Origin: Ponticaulis sp.
GTDB lineage: Bacteria > Pseudomonadota > Alphaproteobacteria > Caulobacterales > Hyphomonadaceae
NCBI GenBank assembly: GCA_002692725.1
Contig: NZLU01000042.1
Span: forward strand, 86,741-150,740
Length of the DNA stretch: 64,000 bases
Direction: 5' to 3'
Shown: piece by piece, positions 17,303 through 26,443 of the stretch
Layout: every line of letters begins with the position of its first letter
How positions within the stretch are numbered: position 1 is the first letter of the stretch
The notes under the pieces: model-generated
Seen by the model: the letters and a program-made list of their open reading frames with translations, nothing else
Databases searched by the model: none
What the model was told of the DNA's origin: nothing
Translations under genes and position numbers: made by a program

Positions 17303-17324
17303 CGGCTTCGAGCCGTTTTTTTTT
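17303..17324 (+). terminator. Rho-independent terminator after the S41 operon
   Basis: Stem CGGCT/AGCCG with TCG loop followed by nine T, starting four bases after the lipoprotein stop. Confidence 0.75.
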
Positions 17325-17395
17325 CGAAAACGGCTTGATCTCAGCTTAGGTTGAGAAATTATATTTCTGTCTGCCCATGAAAAAGGAGCAGGCAA

Positions 17396-17515
17396 ATGAC
17401 ACGTAAATCCACCTCAAATTCCGGCATCAAAGCCCTCATCCCAATCGGAACTGCCAGTGATCCGGTCACGTTCTGGCAGATGTATTCCGATCTCCTGTCC
17501 GTGACGGATCGGTAG
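17396..17515 (+). CDS. Possible 39-residue leader-like peptide
   Basis: A short ORF starts at an ATG preceded by AAGGAG with a seven-base spacer, one of the best Shine-Dalgarno matches in the window. It reads MTRKSTSNSGIKALIPIGTA and then SDPVTFWQMYSDLLSVTDR before TAG. No family is recognised. It lies between a terminator and a hairpin that overlaps the ribosome binding site of the permease gene 70 bases downstream, so it could be a leader peptide or an independent small protein. Support is the ribosome site and position only. Confidence 0.45.
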   Translation: MTRKSTSNSGIKALIPIGTASDPVTFWQMYSDLLSVTDR

Positions 17516-17551
17516 AGTGCATGATCTTGCGTTCCGCGAATTTTCTTCCAA

Positions 17552-17580
17552 CCATACCCCTTTCTGCTGAAGGGGTATGG
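17552..17580 (+). promoter_or_regulatory. Hairpin overlapping the Shine-Dalgarno of the TauE/SafE gene
   Basis: A perfect 11-bp inverted repeat (CCATACCCCTT / AAGGGGTATGG, 7-base loop) has the AGGGG ribosome site (17571-17575) of the permease gene in its right arm. The start codon TTG follows at 17585. No T-run follows, which argues against simple termination and for control of translation. Confidence 0.5.
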
Positions 17581-17584
17581 GGTC

Positions 17585-18448
17585 TTGGCGCTAACAACTT
17601 TACTCGTCCTGCTTGGACTGTTCGCAGTCGGCCTGATCACCCTCGTCTTTCAGGCCGCCCTTGCGCGCGGTCAGGCGAAGCCAAGCGGTGAAGGGCTGCT
17701 GATCGGGCTGGTTACCGATTTCTTCGATACGCTCGGCATTGGAAATTTCGCGCCGACCACCGCCTGGTTCAAATTCCGCAAACTCCTGCCAGACAGCCAT
17801 ATCCCTGGGACACTGAATGTCGGTCATGCGCTGCCCGTTATTGTGCAGTCTGCCATCTTTCTGGTGTTGCTGGGAGTTGAGGTCGACACAACGCTGCTCA
17901 TCGGTTGTGTATTGGCCGCCGTCATGGGCGCGAACCTTGTCGTGAACGCCCCTGTCAGGAGTGTCCAGCTGATCGTTGGTGTGGCGCTGATCATTGCAGC
18001 AGGCCTTTTCGCCGCGAGCAATCTGGGCCTGATGCCCGCCGGGGGAACAGCGTCTGGCCTGCCCCTGCCCTTACTCATTCTGGCGATTGGCGTGCACTTT
18101 GTGCTCGGCATTCTGATGGCGTTCGGCATTGGCCTTTATGCGCCGTCTCTCATTCTGCTCAGCCTGTTGGGGCTCGACCCGCGTCTCGCCTTCCCGATCA
18201 TGACCAGCTGCTGCGCCTTCCTGATGCCGGTTTCGGCCATCAAATTCACAGCCTCGGAGCGAATCAGCTTCCCACTCGTTATTGGCATCATGATTGGCGG
18301 CATCCCGGCTGTTCTGCTCGCAGCCTATGTCGTGAAAGAATTGCCCATGGTCTGGCTGCGCTGGGGTGTAGTGGTGGTCGTGCTTTATGCTTCGGCTTTG
18401 CTCATTCGCTCGGCCCTTACGAAAACGTCAGATCAGCCCGCGCCATAG
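17585..18448 (+). CDS. TSUP family permease (TauE/SafE-like)
   Basis: Inner-membrane transporter of 287 residues with about eight helices, of the family that exports sulfite, sulfoacetate and other small anions. The first-half repeat has GLLIGLVTDFFDTLGIGNFA, and the second-half repeat starts GVHFVLGILMAFGIGLYAPS; such paired glycine-rich motifs are the TSUP signature. Translation appears to start at TTG (17585) nine bases after AGGGG; no in-frame ATG lies upstream. Its ribosome site lies in a strong hairpin, so expression is probably controlled after transcription start. The 3' end overlaps the convergent GNAT gene by 16 bases. Confidence 0.85.
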   Translation: MALTTLLVLLGLFAVGLITLVFQAALARGQAKPSGEGLLIGLVTDFFDTLGIGNFAPTTAWFKFRKLLPDSHIPGTLNVGHALPVIVQSAIFLVLLGVEVDTTLLIGCVLAAVMGANLVVNAPVRSVQLIVGVALIIAAGLFAASNLGLMPAGGTASGLPLPLLILAIGVHFVLGILMAFGIGLYAPSLILLSLLGLDPRLAFPIMTSCCAFLMPVSAIKFTASERISFPLVIGIMIGGIPAVLLAAYVVKELPMVWLRWGVVVVVLYASALLIRSALTKTSDQPAP

Positions 18449-18948
18449 AGCGCGTCAAATGCCTCCCGCGCCATCTCCATGAGGAGCGTGTCCCTCAGGC
18501 CCAGATGCGTCGTGCAATGGTCTTTAAAATAGCCGATTTCCTTAAATTCAAGGCCGCGAAACACGGCCAGAGAGGGCGTATTCTCCGGATCGATATCGGC
18601 GAGAATGCGGGGCGCCTTTTTCTGCTCGAAGGTGCGAGCCAGTGCGCCGATCACCGCGCTTCGTGCCAGCCCGCGCCCACGTGCTTCCGGCAGAAGCATC
18701 ACACCGACCTCCCACTCACCCTCATCATTTTGGAATGTACTGATCCGACCCAGCGTTGCTTCATCCGGAGGGTCGAAAATCGACCAGCTGGTGTCCTCCC
18801 ATCCGGTCGTCCAGCGCGTCAGCATGGTGCGCGTTTCGTCTTCTGAGGTGACGCCCGGAGCCATCATGAACTTCACGCAGTCCGCATCGGAAAGAAACCG
18901 GTGAAAGGCGTTAAAATCTAGGTCGAGATCCAGACGTCGAAGGGCCAT
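18433..18948 (-). CDS. GNAT family N-acetyltransferase
   Basis: Acetyl-CoA-dependent acetyltransferase of 171 residues from the ATG at 18948. The RimJ/RimL-like layout is seen: N-terminal MALRRLDLDLDFNAFHRF, central beta strands (ATLGRISTFQ, WEVGVMLLPE) and the acetyl-CoA pyrophosphate loop EARGRGLARSAV, with DPENTPSLAVFRGLEF at the end. The substrate is unknown. Convergent with the TSUP gene. Confidence 0.88.
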   Translation of the reverse strand: MALRRLDLDLDFNAFHRFLSDADCVKFMMAPGVTSEDETRTMLTRWTTGWEDTSWSIFDPPDEATLGRISTFQNDEGEWEVGVMLLPEARGRGLARSAVIGALARTFEQKKAPRILADIDPENTPSLAVFRGLEFKEIGYFKDHCTTHLGLRDTLLMEMAREAFDALYGAG

Positions 18949-18961
18949 GGCATGGGGCTCC

Positions 18962-18996
18962 AAAAAACAAACCCTCCGGCGGATGCCAGAGGGTTT
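18962..18996 (-). terminator. Rho-independent terminator after the glycolytic run
   Basis: On the minus strand AAACCCTC and GAGGGTTT form an 8-bp stem with a GC-paired inner part, followed by GTTTTTT. It lies about 45 bases beyond the aldolase stop and closes the leftward tkt-to-fda run. Confidence 0.85.
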
Positions 18997-19041
18997 CGAT
19001 ACTCTAAAGGAACGCGCCGTTCCTCAATCTCTCAGAAAGAC

Positions 19042-19935
19042 TTAACCGGCCATGGAAGCCGCTGTGATCTCGTCAATTGAATTGCTGAGCGTTGCATTGA
19101 ATTCATCGGCAGACTGCTTCGCAGACAGACCCTCAGACAGGGCACGCGAGAAGCTGGCAATCATGCCGGTGTTTTTCGACAGACGATTGTTCGACTCTTC
19201 ACGGCTGTAACCACCAGACAGAGCGACAACGCGGACGACTTGCGGGTGATCAACAAGCGGCTTGTAGAGGTTGGCTGTCTCAGGAAGCGTCAGCTTGAGC
19301 ATGACTTTCTGATCCGGAGATAGAGCATCAAGTTGTTTCTTGATTTCAGCGAGCAGAATGTCTTCCGCTTCAGCTTTGTCAGAAATCGAGATGGTGACTT
19401 CAGGCTCGATGATCGGGACGAGGCCATGGCCGAGGATCTGTTTGCCGACTTCAAACTGTTGCTCAACAACTTTGGCAATGCCTTCAGGCGTTGCCGCGTT
19501 GATGACAGAGCGCATTTTGGTACCGAAAATGCCTTTTGAGACACCTTTCTCGAGCAGCGCATCAAGACCCGGATTTGGCTTCATGACCTGAACGCCGCCC
19601 TCATCATCAGCGAGGCCTTTGTCGACTTTGAGGAAAGGCACAACACCGGCTTTTTCCCAAAGGTAAGTTGCGGTCGGCATGCCCTCAATGTCGCTGTCCA
19701 TTGTGCGTTCAAACAGGATCGCGCCGATCACCTTCCCGCCGGAAAACGGAGGCGCGGTGATGATCCGGGTCCGCATCTGATGGACCATGTCAAACATCTC
19801 TTCTTCGCCGTTATATTCGCTCTCTTCAACGCCGTAGAGACGAAGCGCTTTAGGTGTTGAACCTCCCGACTGATCCAGCGCTGCAATAAAGCCTGGCTTT
19901 TCAGCAACCTGCTTCAGTTGTTCAGAATTCGGCAT
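19042..19935 (-). CDS. fda: Class I fructose-bisphosphate aldolase
   Basis: Schiff-base aldolase cleaving fructose 1,6-bisphosphate, 297 residues from the ATG at 19935 (GAGGAG just upstream). It belongs to the bacterial class I group: [17 protein letters not shown] at the start, [28 protein letters not shown] and [14 protein letters not shown]. The lysines in FLKVDKGL and VMLKLTLP include the probable active-site base and Schiff-base lysine. Last gene of the leftward tkt-gap-pgk run and followed by a strong terminator. The class II enzyme more common in bacteria is not in the window. Confidence 0.95.
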   Translation of the reverse strand: MPNSEQLKQVAEKPGFIAALDQSGGSTPKALRLYGVEESEYNGEEEMFDMVHQMRTRIITAPPFSGGKVIGAILFERTMDSDIEGMPTATYLWEKAGVVPFLKVDKGLADDEGGVQVMKPNPGLDALLEKGVSKGIFGTKMRSVINAATPEGIAKVVEQQFEVGKQILGHGLVPIIEPEVTISISDKAEAEDILLAEIKKQLDALSPDQKVMLKLTLPETANLYKPLVDHPQVVRVVALSGGYSREESNNRLSKNTGMIASFSRALSEGLSAKQSADEFNATLSNSIDEITAASMAG

Positions 19936-20113
19936 GAAACTCTCCTCTTGTCCCCTGATACACAAACTCGGTTCCTGGGGAGGTCATGCAATTTGCGAGC
20001 CTGAACCGGCCGCTCCATCCACCCCAACGGAAATCTCACCTTTCAGAAACCAATCATGCTGATTTCGCAAGACCCTTTGCCGGAAATCCAACAAAAATTG
20101 AGATTTTCTTGCG

Positions 20114-20635
20114 TCAGCCAGTGTGCGGAGCGTCCAGAGTTCCGGTTTGGGGCAGTTCCGGAACGTCATCTGTTCTTTTGAAGGCAATGTGGGCCAGCAG
20201 CACAGATGCGTAGGGTAGGGTCAGAATGCCCGGGATAATGCCAACAATGAAACCGGCAATCATGAAGAATAGGAAATAGAACAGAAAAGCGACGGTATCG
20301 GTAAACCCCATGGAGGGCACAACTGCTGTCAGCATGCCAAACACCAGATAGCCCGCCCCAATGATAAATGTGTAGACCGGGATACCAATGAGCATGGCAT
20401 TGAATGTTTTCAGGGTAAGAGCACCGCGTTCATAGGTTTGCGGCTTGAGGCAGAAGAGTTCAAATGCGCCAATAAGAGATGCCGGAATCGCAAAACCAAA
20501 GGCCATTGCCAACATCATTTCGCGTTCAGCAAAGAAAAAGCTGAAAATAAAGACCGGATGCAAAGGGCCAACGAGGCACCAGACGAGTAATTTACGCTGC
20601 TCAAACCGGTCTCTTGGGACTAACATCACCGCCAT
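20114..20635 (-). CDS. Uncharacterised four-helix membrane protein
   Basis: A 173-residue protein with four or five hydrophobic helices, the second after FAEREMM, and a polar tail rich in Thr/Pro. No family is recognised. It lies between pgk and the aldolase gene on the same strand, with about 100 and 180-base gaps, so co-transcription is possible but not certain. There are no catalytic motifs. Confidence 0.75.
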   Translation of the reverse strand: MAVMLVPRDRFEQRKLLVWCLVGPLHPVFIFSFFFAEREMMLAMAFGFAIPASLIGAFELFCLKPQTYERGALTLKTFNAMLIGIPVYTFIIGAGYLVFGMLTAVVPSMGFTDTVAFLFYFLFFMIAGFIVGIIPGILTLPYASVLLAHIAFKRTDDVPELPQTGTLDAPHTG

Positions 20636-20732
20636 CCTTGCGACCGAGAATTGGTCCTGGTCGCAAAGACAAGTTTAGCCTGAAAGGGCGGCGCTGGCTT
20701 TGTGTCATGCCAACGCGCAAATTTTGTAGGGT

Positions 20733-21929
20733 TTATTTTTTCAGCGCTTCGACGCCCGGCAGTTCCTTGCCTTCCATCCATTCGAGGAAAGCGCCGCCTG
20801 CCGTTGATATAAAGGTGAAGTCGCCTGCGGCGCCCGCATGATTGAGGGCTGCCACGGTGTCACCGCCGCCCGCAACAGCAACAAGATCGCCGGATTTGGC
20901 CAGAGCGCCAGCAGCTTTGGCAGCCGCAACGGTTGCCGCATCAAACGGTGTGAGCTCAAATGCACCGAGCGGGCCGTTCCAGATCAGCGTTTTGGCACCC
21001 TTCATCACGGTTTCAAGCCGCGCGACCGAGGCCGGGCCTGCATCGAGGATCATCTCGTCAGATTCAACTTCATCAAGCCCGATTGTGCGGTTCGCCGCAT
21101 TGGCCGCGAAATCCTTCGCCACCACCAGATCCACCGGCAGAACGATCTCGCAGCCTGCGGCTTTCGCATTGGCTTCGATCTCTTTTGCTGTGTCTGTCAG
21201 GTCGTGCTCGCAAAGGGATTTGCCGACGTCGACGCCTTGCGCTGCGAGGAAGGTGTTAGCCATGCCGCCGCCAATGACCAGGTAATCAACCTTCGAGACG
21301 AGGTTTTTCAGAAGGTCGATTTTAGACGAGACTTTCGCGCCACCAACAACGGCCACGACCGGACGCTCCGGCTGCCCCAGAGCGGCGTTCAGCGCGTCAA
21401 GCTCGCGCTCCATGCTCTTGCCCGCGAAGGCTGGCAGATAGTCCGCCAGACCGACCGTAGAGACGTGCGCGCGATGGGCCGCTGAAAACGCATCGGAAAC
21501 GAACACATCCCCCAGTTCGGCGATCTCCTTTGCGAGTTCAGGATCGTTTTTCTCTTCGCCTTTATAATAGCGGGTGTTTTCCAGCAGGATCACACCAGTT
21601 GCGTCGAGCTTCTCGATCGCTTCTTTGGCCGTCTCACCTTTGCAGTCTTCACAAAAGCTCACCGGGTGACCGAGGACCTGAGCAAACGGCGTCGCAACAG
21701 GCGCCAGGCTCATCTCCGGCACTTTCTCACCCTTGGGACGACCGAAATGCGCCATCAGAGCGACCTTCGCACCCGCTTCGCGCAGCGCTTTGACGGTTTC
21801 GACAGCCGCAACCAGACGCGTATCGTCAGTGATCTTGCCGTCTGCCATCGGAACGTTGAAATCAACCCGGGCCAGAGCAACCTTACCGGTCAGATCGCCC
21901 GCATCCTCAATCCGTTTAAACTCAGCCAT
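20733..21929 (-). CDS. pgk: Phosphoglycerate kinase
   Basis: Glycolytic/gluconeogenic kinase interconverting 1,3-bisphosphoglycerate and 3-phosphoglycerate with ADP/ATP. Normal length (398). Substrate-binding [25 protein letters not shown] and [15 protein letters not shown] are in the N-domain; [17 protein letters not shown], the [10 protein letters not shown] segment and [12 protein letters not shown] are in the nucleotide-binding C-domain. Third enzyme gene of the leftward run. Confidence 0.98.
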   Translation of the reverse strand: MAEFKRIEDAGDLTGKVALARVDFNVPMADGKITDDTRLVAAVETVKALREAGAKVALMAHFGRPKGEKVPEMSLAPVATPFAQVLGHPVSFCEDCKGETAKEAIEKLDATGVILLENTRYYKGEEKNDPELAKEIAELGDVFVSDAFSAAHRAHVSTVGLADYLPAFAGKSMERELDALNAALGQPERPVVAVVGGAKVSSKIDLLKNLVSKVDYLVIGGGMANTFLAAQGVDVGKSLCEHDLTDTAKEIEANAKAAGCEIVLPVDLVVAKDFAANAANRTIGLDEVESDEMILDAGPASVARLETVMKGAKTLIWNGPLGAFELTPFDAATVAAAKAAGALAKSGDLVAVAGGGDTVAALNHAGAAGDFTFISTAGGAFLEWMEGKELPGVEALKK

Positions 21930-21996
21930 AGTCTACTCGTCCTGTCCTCTGAAATACGTCCCACAACGGTTTGCCGTTGTCTTACCCTGCCTGTTA

Positions 21997-22332
21997 TCAA
22001 TGTCCATAAGCGGAGCTTCCACAGACGGGACATTTCATGTGTTTTGCATAAGAGATGAGGTCTGCCTGGCAGGTTAAACAGCTGGCCTCACGCACAAAGG
22101 GTGCAGAAGCCTCCCATGGGCCATCATAATCGGCCGGATCATGTGGCGCGAGAAGCTTAACATCCCAGCCAGTGGGCGAAGCCGCGATCCGGCCCTCGCC
22201 CTCCTGGTTGTGATTGCCGACACCGATGAACCAATTGCCGGGGCGATCTTTCATCGCGGCATGAAAAAGCTCGAGGAGTTCCATCTCCCCGAGCCCTTTC
22301 AGATAATCGATCACAGTCTGGCGGTCGCTCAT
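21997..22332 (-). CDS. Small zinc-ribbon protein between gap and pgk
   Basis: A 111-residue soluble protein with a C-terminal four-cysteine ribbon (C85-x-x-C88 and C101-x-x-C104). The N-terminal half begins MSDRQTVIDYLKGLGEMELL and has a W-F-I-G-V-G-N segment. I do not recognise the family. It lies 22 bases after the gap stop and 67 bases before pgk on the same strand, so it is very likely in the glycolytic operon. A regulatory or enzyme-binding role is conceivable but unproven. Confidence 0.75.
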   Translation of the reverse strand: MSDRQTVIDYLKGLGEMELLELFHAAMKDRPGNWFIGVGNHNQEGEGRIAASPTGWDVKLLAPHDPADYDGPWEASAPFVREASCLTCQADLISYAKHMKCPVCGSSAYGH

Positions 22333-22354
22333 AGCTCGCCGTCCTGCGCAAAGA

Positions 22355-23362
<1,008 letters not shown>

Positions 23363-23533
23363 GCTGTACCTCCAGAAAAATCAACTCTGTGTTCCCCCAC
23401 GGAACATAAATTGGGCGTTCTCTAGACCGGGAATTTCACCTCGTCCAGTGCTGCAGCGCGGAATCATCGGCTTTCTGGCCAACACTTGGGTTTTGTCGAC
23501 CAGATCAACGCTCAATTGATGTGAGGTTTCCGC

Positions 23534-25513
23534 TCAGACCAGTTTTTTCGCCGCGGCGACAACACCATCAGGCGTGATGCCGAACTTTTCGAACAATTGC
23601 TTGTAAGGAGCAGAGGCACCGAAGCTGTCCATGCCGACAAATTCTCCTTTGCGACCGATCCACTGATCCCAACCCATGCGGACGCCTGCTTCCACGGCAA
23701 CCTTCGGCAGATCACCGCCCAGAACCGTGTCCTGATAGCTCTCAGGCTGTTCGGCAAAAGCTTCCCAGCACGGCATGGAGACAACGCGCGCTGCAATGCC
23801 GTCGGCCTTCAGGGATTCCTGCGCAGCCAGTGCGATTTCGACTTCAGATCCGGTTGCGCAAAGTACGATTTGCGGTGCGCCGTCAGCTTCCTTCAGGACA
23901 TATCCGCCCTTGGCAGACAGGTTTTCGCCAATCTGACCGGACCGTGCAGGCGCAAGCCCCTGACGGGTAAGCGCCATAATGGTCGGGCCGTCTGTGCGTG
24001 CGAGCGCCATTTCCCAGCATTCGGCGGTTTCAACGCCGTCACAGGGACGCATCACCCAGATATTCGGCATGGCCCGGAAACTTGCCAGATGCTCAACCGG
24101 CTGGTGGGTCGGGCCATCTTCGCCAAGACCGATGGAATCGTGCGTCATGACGTGAACGACCTGCGTTCCCATCAGCGCACCCAGCCGGATCGCAGCGCGG
24201 GAATAATCGCCAAACACGAAGAAGGTGCCGGAATATGGGGTCACGCCACCATGCAGCGCCATGCCGTTCATCGCGGCGGCCATGCCGTGCTCGCGCACAC
24301 CATAATGGATGTAGCGACCTGAATAATCGCCAGAGGTCAGAGGGCCTGTCGACGAGGTTTTGGTGTTGTCCGAGCCGGTTAGGTCAGCCGAACCGCCCAC
24401 CATGGTTGGCAGGATTTTGGTGGCCACTTCAAGCGCTGCGCCAGACCATTGGCGTGTCGCCTTCTTGTCCTGACCATCAGACACAGACTGTTTGTGCGCC
24501 GCCATCGCCTCAGAGAACTCAGCCGGAATGTGTGCGGACAGTGTTGTTTCGAATTCGCCCTTTTTCGAAGAGCTGTTGAGACGGTTTGTCCATTCGTTCT
24601 GTGTCGACGCGCCTCGTGCACCATACTCGCGCCATTTGGCGAGAATGTCGTCCGGAACAACGAACGGCTCGTGCGGCCATCCGATATATTTACGGATGCC
24701 CGCAATCTCGTCCGCGCCATAAGGTCCGCCATGCGCCTTGCCGGTGCCCTCAATGGTTGGCGCGCCGTAACCAATGCGGGTTTTGCAGGCGATCATGACC
24801 GGCTTGTCAGACGCTTTGGCCCATTCAAGCGCCTGATCAATGGCCGCTTCATCATGCCCATCAATCGCAGCGGTGGCCCAACCAGCGGCTTCAAAACGCT
24901 TGATCTGGTCGGTCGCGTCAGAGAGGTCGGTACCGCCATCAATGGTAACAGAGTTGTCGTCGAACAGAACGACAAGGTTTTTGAGATTGAGGTGCCCAGC
25001 CAGCGTGATCGCTTCCTGGCTCACGCCTTCCATCAGGCAGCCATCGCCTGCGATAACCCAGGTCTTGTGATCGACCAGATCGTCGCCGAAGCGTGCATTG
25101 AGATGGCGCTCAGCAATCGCCATACCGACAGCCGTCGCAATGCCCTGACCGAGCGGACCGGTTGTGGTTTCGACGCCCTCGGTCACGAAATTCTCAGGAT
25201 GCCCCGGCGTCTTAGCGCCGATCTGACGGAAATTGATGATGTCATCCAGGCTCACGCTGTCATAACCGGTGAGATAGAGCAGCGAATAGATCAGCATGGA
25301 GCCGTGGCCAGCTGACAGAACGAACCGATCCCGGTCCGCCCAATCCGGATCCGCAGGGTTGTATTTCAGGTGCTTGGAAAAAAGCAGCGTAGCAACATTG
25401 GCCATCCCCAATGGCATTCCGACGTGTCCGCTGGCCGCTTTCTCAACAGCGTCCATAGATAACGCTCTGATCGCATTGGCCATATCTTCAAATGTCACCG
25501 ACGTCCCGGACAT
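23534..25513 (-). CDS. tkt: Transketolase
   Basis: Thiamine-diphosphate enzyme of the pentose phosphate pathway, 659 residues. Motifs: GHVGMPLGMA and the SAGHGSMLIYSLLYLTGY histidine motif, TGPLGQGIATAVGMA, the ThDP/Mg loop GDGCLMEGVSQEA to DDNSVTIDG, and the pyrimidine domain IHYGVREHGMAAAMNG and HDSIGLGEDGPTHQPVEHLA. First gene of the leftward tkt-gap-pgk-fda run, supplying carbon exchange with glycolysis. No RuBisCO or phosphoribulokinase genes are present, so this is not a Calvin cycle operon as far as seen. Confidence 0.98.
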   Translation of the reverse strand: MSGTSVTFEDMANAIRALSMDAVEKAASGHVGMPLGMANVATLLFSKHLKYNPADPDWADRDRFVLSAGHGSMLIYSLLYLTGYDSVSLDDIINFRQIGAKTPGHPENFVTEGVETTTGPLGQGIATAVGMAIAERHLNARFGDDLVDHKTWVIAGDGCLMEGVSQEAITLAGHLNLKNLVVLFDDNSVTIDGGTDLSDATDQIKRFEAAGWATAAIDGHDEAAIDQALEWAKASDKPVMIACKTRIGYGAPTIEGTGKAHGGPYGADEIAGIRKYIGWPHEPFVVPDDILAKWREYGARGASTQNEWTNRLNSSSKKGEFETTLSAHIPAEFSEAMAAHKQSVSDGQDKKATRQWSGAALEVATKILPTMVGGSADLTGSDNTKTSSTGPLTSGDYSGRYIHYGVREHGMAAAMNGMALHGGVTPYSGTFFVFGDYSRAAIRLGALMGTQVVHVMTHDSIGLGEDGPTHQPVEHLASFRAMPNIWVMRPCDGVETAECWEMALARTDGPTIMALTRQGLAPARSGQIGENLSAKGGYVLKEADGAPQIVLCATGSEVEIALAAQESLKADGIAARVVSMPCWEAFAEQPESYQDTVLGGDLPKVAVEAGVRMGWDQWIGRKGEFVGMDSFGASAPYKQLFEKFGITPDGVVAAAKKLV

Positions 25514-25654
25514 GTTTTGGCGTCCCTCTTTCTGCTCAGGCTTGGCAATGACGGGTTAAGCCGCAATGCGTCAAGGCTTGATATTTGCTCATGGGTGGTT
25601 TTTTGGGAATAATATAAATGATTCTCACATCGTATTCGCGGGTAACCTGAACAC

Positions 25655-25933
25655 ATGAGCGAACTGAAACAGGCGGTAGCAGAGCTGGAAGCAGCTCTTG
25701 GACGCTTGGAAGACAGTCTCGAAACCCTCACTGACCCTCATGGCAGCGGTCGGCTGATGCGGGCTGAGGCCGAAGCCCTGCGGCGTGACCGGGCGCAGCT
25801 GGCATTGGATCTGGATGCGTCCCGGGCCCGTGAAAAAGAACTCGAAGCTCTGGCCGATGAAGCATCCAGAGCGCTTGGCATTGCTATCGCAGAAGTGAAG
25901 GCCGCCATGAATACGCCCACAACCACATCCTGA
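25655..25933 (+). CDS. DUF4164 family coiled-coil protein
   Basis: A 92-residue, almost fully helical protein (heptads in LKQAVAELEAALGRLEDSLETL and the Ala/Arg/Glu-rich second half). DUF4164 proteins are regularly found directly before zapA in Alphaproteobacteria, which is the case here with a 21-base gap. A link to cell division is inferred from that neighbourhood only. Confidence 0.7.
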   Translation: MSELKQAVAELEAALGRLEDSLETLTDPHGSGRLMRAEAEALRRDRAQLALDLDASRAREKELEALADEASRALGIAIAEVKAAMNTPTTTS

Positions 25934-25954
25934 TGATCGAAAGTTGCTGACGCT

Positions 25955-26290
25955 ATGTCCAAGGCTGAAATAGAAATCCGGGGAAAAACCTTTTCCATCG
26001 CGTGCGCAGACGGTCAGGAGGCACGACTTGAGGCGCTTGGCAGGAAACTGAATGCAAGGCTGACCGATCTGGAAACTGCGATTGGCGATGTCGGCGAGAC
26101 CCGGCTTCTGGTCGCGGCTGGAATTTCCCTGATTGATGAGCTGGAAACCATAAAACCCGCCGAGAGCAATTCCGAGATCTCAGATCTTGAAAACCGAATT
26201 ACACTCGTGGAACGCACCGCGGCAGCCGCGCTCTCAGATGCCGCTGACCGGATCAACTCCATCACCGATCGCATCGAACGGGTGAGCTGA
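25955..26290 (+). CDS. zapA: Cell division protein ZapA
   Basis: FtsZ-ring-associated protein that bundles FtsZ filaments, 111 residues. The N-terminal head AEIEIRGKTFSIACADGQEARLEAL and the dimer helix LNARLTDLETAI...GETRLLVAAGISLIDEL match the family; the C-terminal half is a coiled coil. In many Alphaproteobacteria zapA is followed by 6S RNA and the 5-formyl-THF cyclo-ligase gene; here those lie 5.5 kb downstream, separated by three leftward genes. Confidence 0.9.
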   Translation: MSKAEIEIRGKTFSIACADGQEARLEALGRKLNARLTDLETAIGDVGETRLLVAAGISLIDELETIKPAESNSEISDLENRITLVERTAAAALSDAADRINSITDRIERVS

Positions 26291-26386
26291 TCCGGCAATT
26301 TGAAAGCTGGTTCACATGGAAGACTACGCGTCAGCACGCCACCCCGACTCATGATTTTTTGAGCGGTGCATCCGAAGTGAACGCAC

Positions 26387-26415
26387 AAAAAAACCCCGGC
26401 CTGAGCCGGGGTTTT
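26387..26415. terminator. Bidirectional terminator between zapA and MCP
   Basis: A perfect 10-bp GC-rich stem (AAACCCCGGC / GCCGGGGTTT, CTGA loop) has seven T after it on the minus strand (closing the MCP gene) and four T on the plus strand (about 100 bases after zapA). Confidence 0.85.
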
Positions 26416-26443
26416 CTGTAATTTGCCTGTGGGGGCGGGTCGA

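Noticed and set aside
19984..20213. Short opposite-strand ORFs between the aldolase and membrane protein genes
   Set aside because: They overlap each other on opposite strands, have no ribosome site and no recognisable domain.
24449..25315. 288-codon open frame opposite to tkt
   Set aside because: Lies inside the transketolase gene, without a ribosome site or domain evidence.
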